In this document: piece after piece, positions 4,534 through 5,764 of the stretch
Numbering within the stretch: the stretch's first letter is position 1
Layout of the letters: every line of letters begins with the position of its first letter
Assembly: GCA_022848825.1 (NCBI GenBank)
Contig: JAJISH010000001.1
Span: 1 to 5,764, forward strand
Source of the DNA: Thermoplasmatota archaeon
GTDB taxonomy: Archaea > Thermoplasmatota > Thermoplasmata > RBG-16-68-12 > JAGMCJ01
Reading direction: 5' to 3'
Length of the DNA: 5,764 nucleotides
Made by a program: the position numbers and the translations under genes
Notes under the pieces: generated by a model
Seen by the model: the letters and a program-made list of their open reading frames with translations, nothing else
What the model was told of the DNA's origin: nothing
Databases searched by the model: none

Positions 4534-5428
4534 TGAGGTTCTGGAGGCCTATCACACCGCAGGAAGGATTGCGGGTGAGGCCAGGACTTACGGAGCTAGT
4601 CTCGTCAAGGAGGGATCGACCTACCTCGAGGTGGCCGAGAAAACGGAAGAACTCATCAAGAAGAAGGGAGGCGTCCCCGCGTTCCCTGTCAACGTCGCCG
4701 TCAATGACGTGGCTGCACACTTCACACCACATCACAACTCCAAGGAGGTTTTCGTCAGAGGGGACATCGTCAAGGTTGATGTGGGCGTCCACGTTAACGG
4801 GTACATCGGCGATACGGCCATGACTGTGGAGGTCGGCACGCGGAACTGGACGGACCTGATACGAGCCTCCGAACACGCTCTCCAGACGGCAATCGAGCTG
4901 CTCAAGCCCAACGTCCAGATGAGGATGATCGGGGGAGCCATCGAGAGGGCAGTCGACTCGGTCGGGTACAAGTCCATCTCGAACCTCACCGGTCATAGCA
5001 TGCGGCAGTTCTCTCTGCATGCTGGAAAGAGCGTCCCGAATGTACTGGACACCAACAGTGCCACGGCGAAAGAAGGGGACGTTCTGGCGATCGAGCCCTT
5101 TGCCACCAACGGGGCGGGAAAGGTCACGGGCAAGAAGGGAGGGAACATCTACAGGCTTCTCCGCGCCAGGGATCTGAAGAAAAGAGCGCTGACAACCCTG
5201 CTCCGCTCGATTGAGGAAAGCTTCCGGACATTGCCCTTCGCCGAGCGCTGGTGTCTGCAATTCGATAGCAAATCCTCGCACAGGATCGGCAAGCTCGTCA
5301 GACTCGGAGCCCTGTATACCTATCCCATTCTCAGGGACGGCGGCGGTGGAATGGTGTCCCAAACCGAGCACACGGTCATCGTAACAGAGTCTGGGTGTGA
5401 GATTATAACCAGCCCAAAAAGCTTATAA
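4526..5428 (+). CDS. map: Type II methionine aminopeptidase
   Basis: Removes the initiator methionine from nascent proteins in the cytoplasm using two metal ions. The 300 residues match archaeal type II enzymes of about 295. The metal ligands are D85 and D96 (in VDVGVHVNGYIGD), H157 (NLTGH), E190 (IEPFATNG) and E281 (QTEHT). H65 in AAHFTP and H165 in SLHAGK are the expected substrate-contacting histidines. The insert of roughly 60 residues between the fourth and fifth ligands (about 208-270), with DLKKRALTTLL and RIGKLVRLGAL, is the helical subdomain that separates type II from type I. All catalytic residues are intact. The ATG at 4526 overlaps the YrdC-domain gene by eight bases. A GAGAGG-like patch about ten bases upstream may serve as ribosome binding site. 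It is the third gene of a tight operon, and its TAA stop lies inside a possible TATA box of the next gene. Confidence 0.96.
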   Translation: MDDEVLEAYHTAGRIAGEARTYGASLVKEGSTYLEVAEKTEELIKKKGGVPAFPVNVAVNDVAAHFTPHHNSKEVFVRGDIVKVDVGVHVNGYIGDTAMTVEVGTRNWTDLIRASEHALQTAIELLKPNVQMRMIGGAIERAVDSVGYKSISNLTGHSMRQFSLHAGKSVPNVLDTNSATAKEGDVLAIEPFATNGAGKVTGKKGGNIYRLLRARDLKKRALTTLLRSIEESFRTLPFAERWCLQFDSKSSHRIGKLVRLGALYTYPILRDGGGGMVSQTEHTVIVTESGCEIITSPKSL

Positions 5429-5429
5429 T
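5422..5429 (+). promoter_or_regulatory. Candidate TATA box for the DUF211 gene, overlapping the map stop codon
   Basis: CTTATAAT follows a purine-rich CCCAAAAAG and includes the TAA stop of map. It predicts transcription from about 5450, which lies after the ATG at 5444 but before the in-frame GTG at 5468. A second box, ATTATAAC at 5402-5409, would instead predict a start near 5431, upstream of the ATG. The choice between the two boxes decides the start of the protein. Confidence 0.42.
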
Positions 5430-5443
5430 CCCTCATCCGTGTT

Positions 5444-5758
5444 ATGGCTATAGGCAGGGAACACATAGTGAGCGAAATAAAACGATTGGTTCTCGACGTT
5501 CTGAAGCCTCATACCCCTTCTATTGTGGAGCTTTCCAGGAAGCTTGGGAAGCTCGTGGGAGTTCTTGGAGTGAACTGCTCGGTCAACGAGGTCGACAAAG
5601 ACACCGAGAGCATCAAGATAACCATCGAGGGACACTCCATAAACTTCGACAAGGTGACTGGCACCATCGAGGCGATGGGGGCGGTCATACACTCCGTTGA
5701 CAGTGTTTCAGCGGGAAAGAAGATGGTGGAAGAGGTGGAGACGCCTCAGGACCGCTGA
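5444..5758 (+). CDS. DUF211 family protein, small archaeal conserved protein of unknown function
   Basis: From the ATG at 5444 the product has 104 residues. The core is typical of the archaeal DUF211 family: IKRLVLDVLKPHTPSIVEL (12-30), a GVLGVN strand-turn, NEVDKDTESIKITIEG, the helix FDKVTGTIEAMGAVIHSVDS and a final AGKK. The pattern of alternating strands and helices is that of a ferredoxin-like fold. I recall structural-genomics models of this family but no established function. No catalytic motif, signal peptide or membrane segment is visible. The start is uncertain. A GTG at 5468 gives 96 residues, closer to the roughly 95 I recall for relatives. It has AGGGA seven bases upstream and fits the TATA box at 5422-5429, so the first eight residues may not be translated. 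The gene follows map by 15 bases and may be both co-transcribed and separately expressed. Confidence 0.88.
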   Translation: MAIGREHIVSEIKRLVLDVLKPHTPSIVELSRKLGKLVGVLGVNCSVNEVDKDTESIKITIEGHSINFDKVTGTIEAMGAVIHSVDSVSAGKKMVEEVETPQDR

Positions 5759-5764
5759 TCCTTC

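Noticed and set aside
4268..5371. A 367-codon minus-strand frame, the longest open frame in the window.
   Set aside because: It lies opposite map and the end of the YrdC-domain gene, both with complete catalytic motifs. Its translation has no domain pattern. Length alone is misleading here.
1..5764. CRISPR arrays, insertion sequences, integrase sites, tRNA or rRNA genes.
   Set aside because: I saw no spaced direct repeats, transposase motifs, terminal inverted repeats or cloverleaf-like sequence. The gaps between genes are short and are accounted for by promoters.

Overview
The window reads as a compact stretch of an archaeal chromosome. The evidence is the gene set: diphthine synthase (Dph5), RadA recombinase, a type II methionine aminopeptidase, a Trm5/Taw2-type tRNA methyltransferase and a DUF211 protein. 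Archaeal TATA boxes also sit about 25-30 bases upstream of several start codons. The FETG linker motif of RadA resembles euryarchaeal versions, so a euryarchaeal lineage is my best guess. No rRNA or other marker allows a finer placement.

Left end (1-543, minus strand): the first 59 codons of a Trm5/Taw2-family tRNA methyltransferase run off the window edge. A small two-helix membrane protein lies upstream of it, and each gene has its own TATA box. A divergent promoter region (about 480-581) separates these from dph5.

Middle (582-2261): dph5 on the plus strand converges with a class I SAM methyltransferase on the minus strand. Their stop codons share one CTAG palindrome. A 145-base intergenic region then carries the divergent promoters of the methyltransferase and radA. 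The radA TATA box lies inside a perfect 12-bp palindrome.

Right part (2262-5758, all plus): radA, a metallo-beta-lactamase-fold hydrolase, a YrdC-domain threonylcarbamoyl-AMP synthase, type II methionine aminopeptidase and a DUF211 protein. The hydrolase and synthase genes are 9 bases apart, and the synthase and aminopeptidase genes overlap by 8 bases, so these three form a tight operon. The hydrolase and DUF211 genes also appear to have their own TATA boxes.

Functionally the window is mostly housekeeping for translation quality: tRNA position-37 modification (Trm5/Taw2 and threonylcarbamoyl adenosine synthesis), elongation factor 2 modification (Dph5) and N-terminal methionine removal. RadA (recombination), two enzymes of unknown substrate, a small membrane protein and DUF211 complete it. 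I see no mobile element, CRISPR array, tRNA or rRNA and no stretch over 300 bases without a gene. No clearly new system stands out. The most interesting points are the leaderless-type promoters with non-ATG starts, the palindromic radA promoter and the two uncharacterised small proteins.
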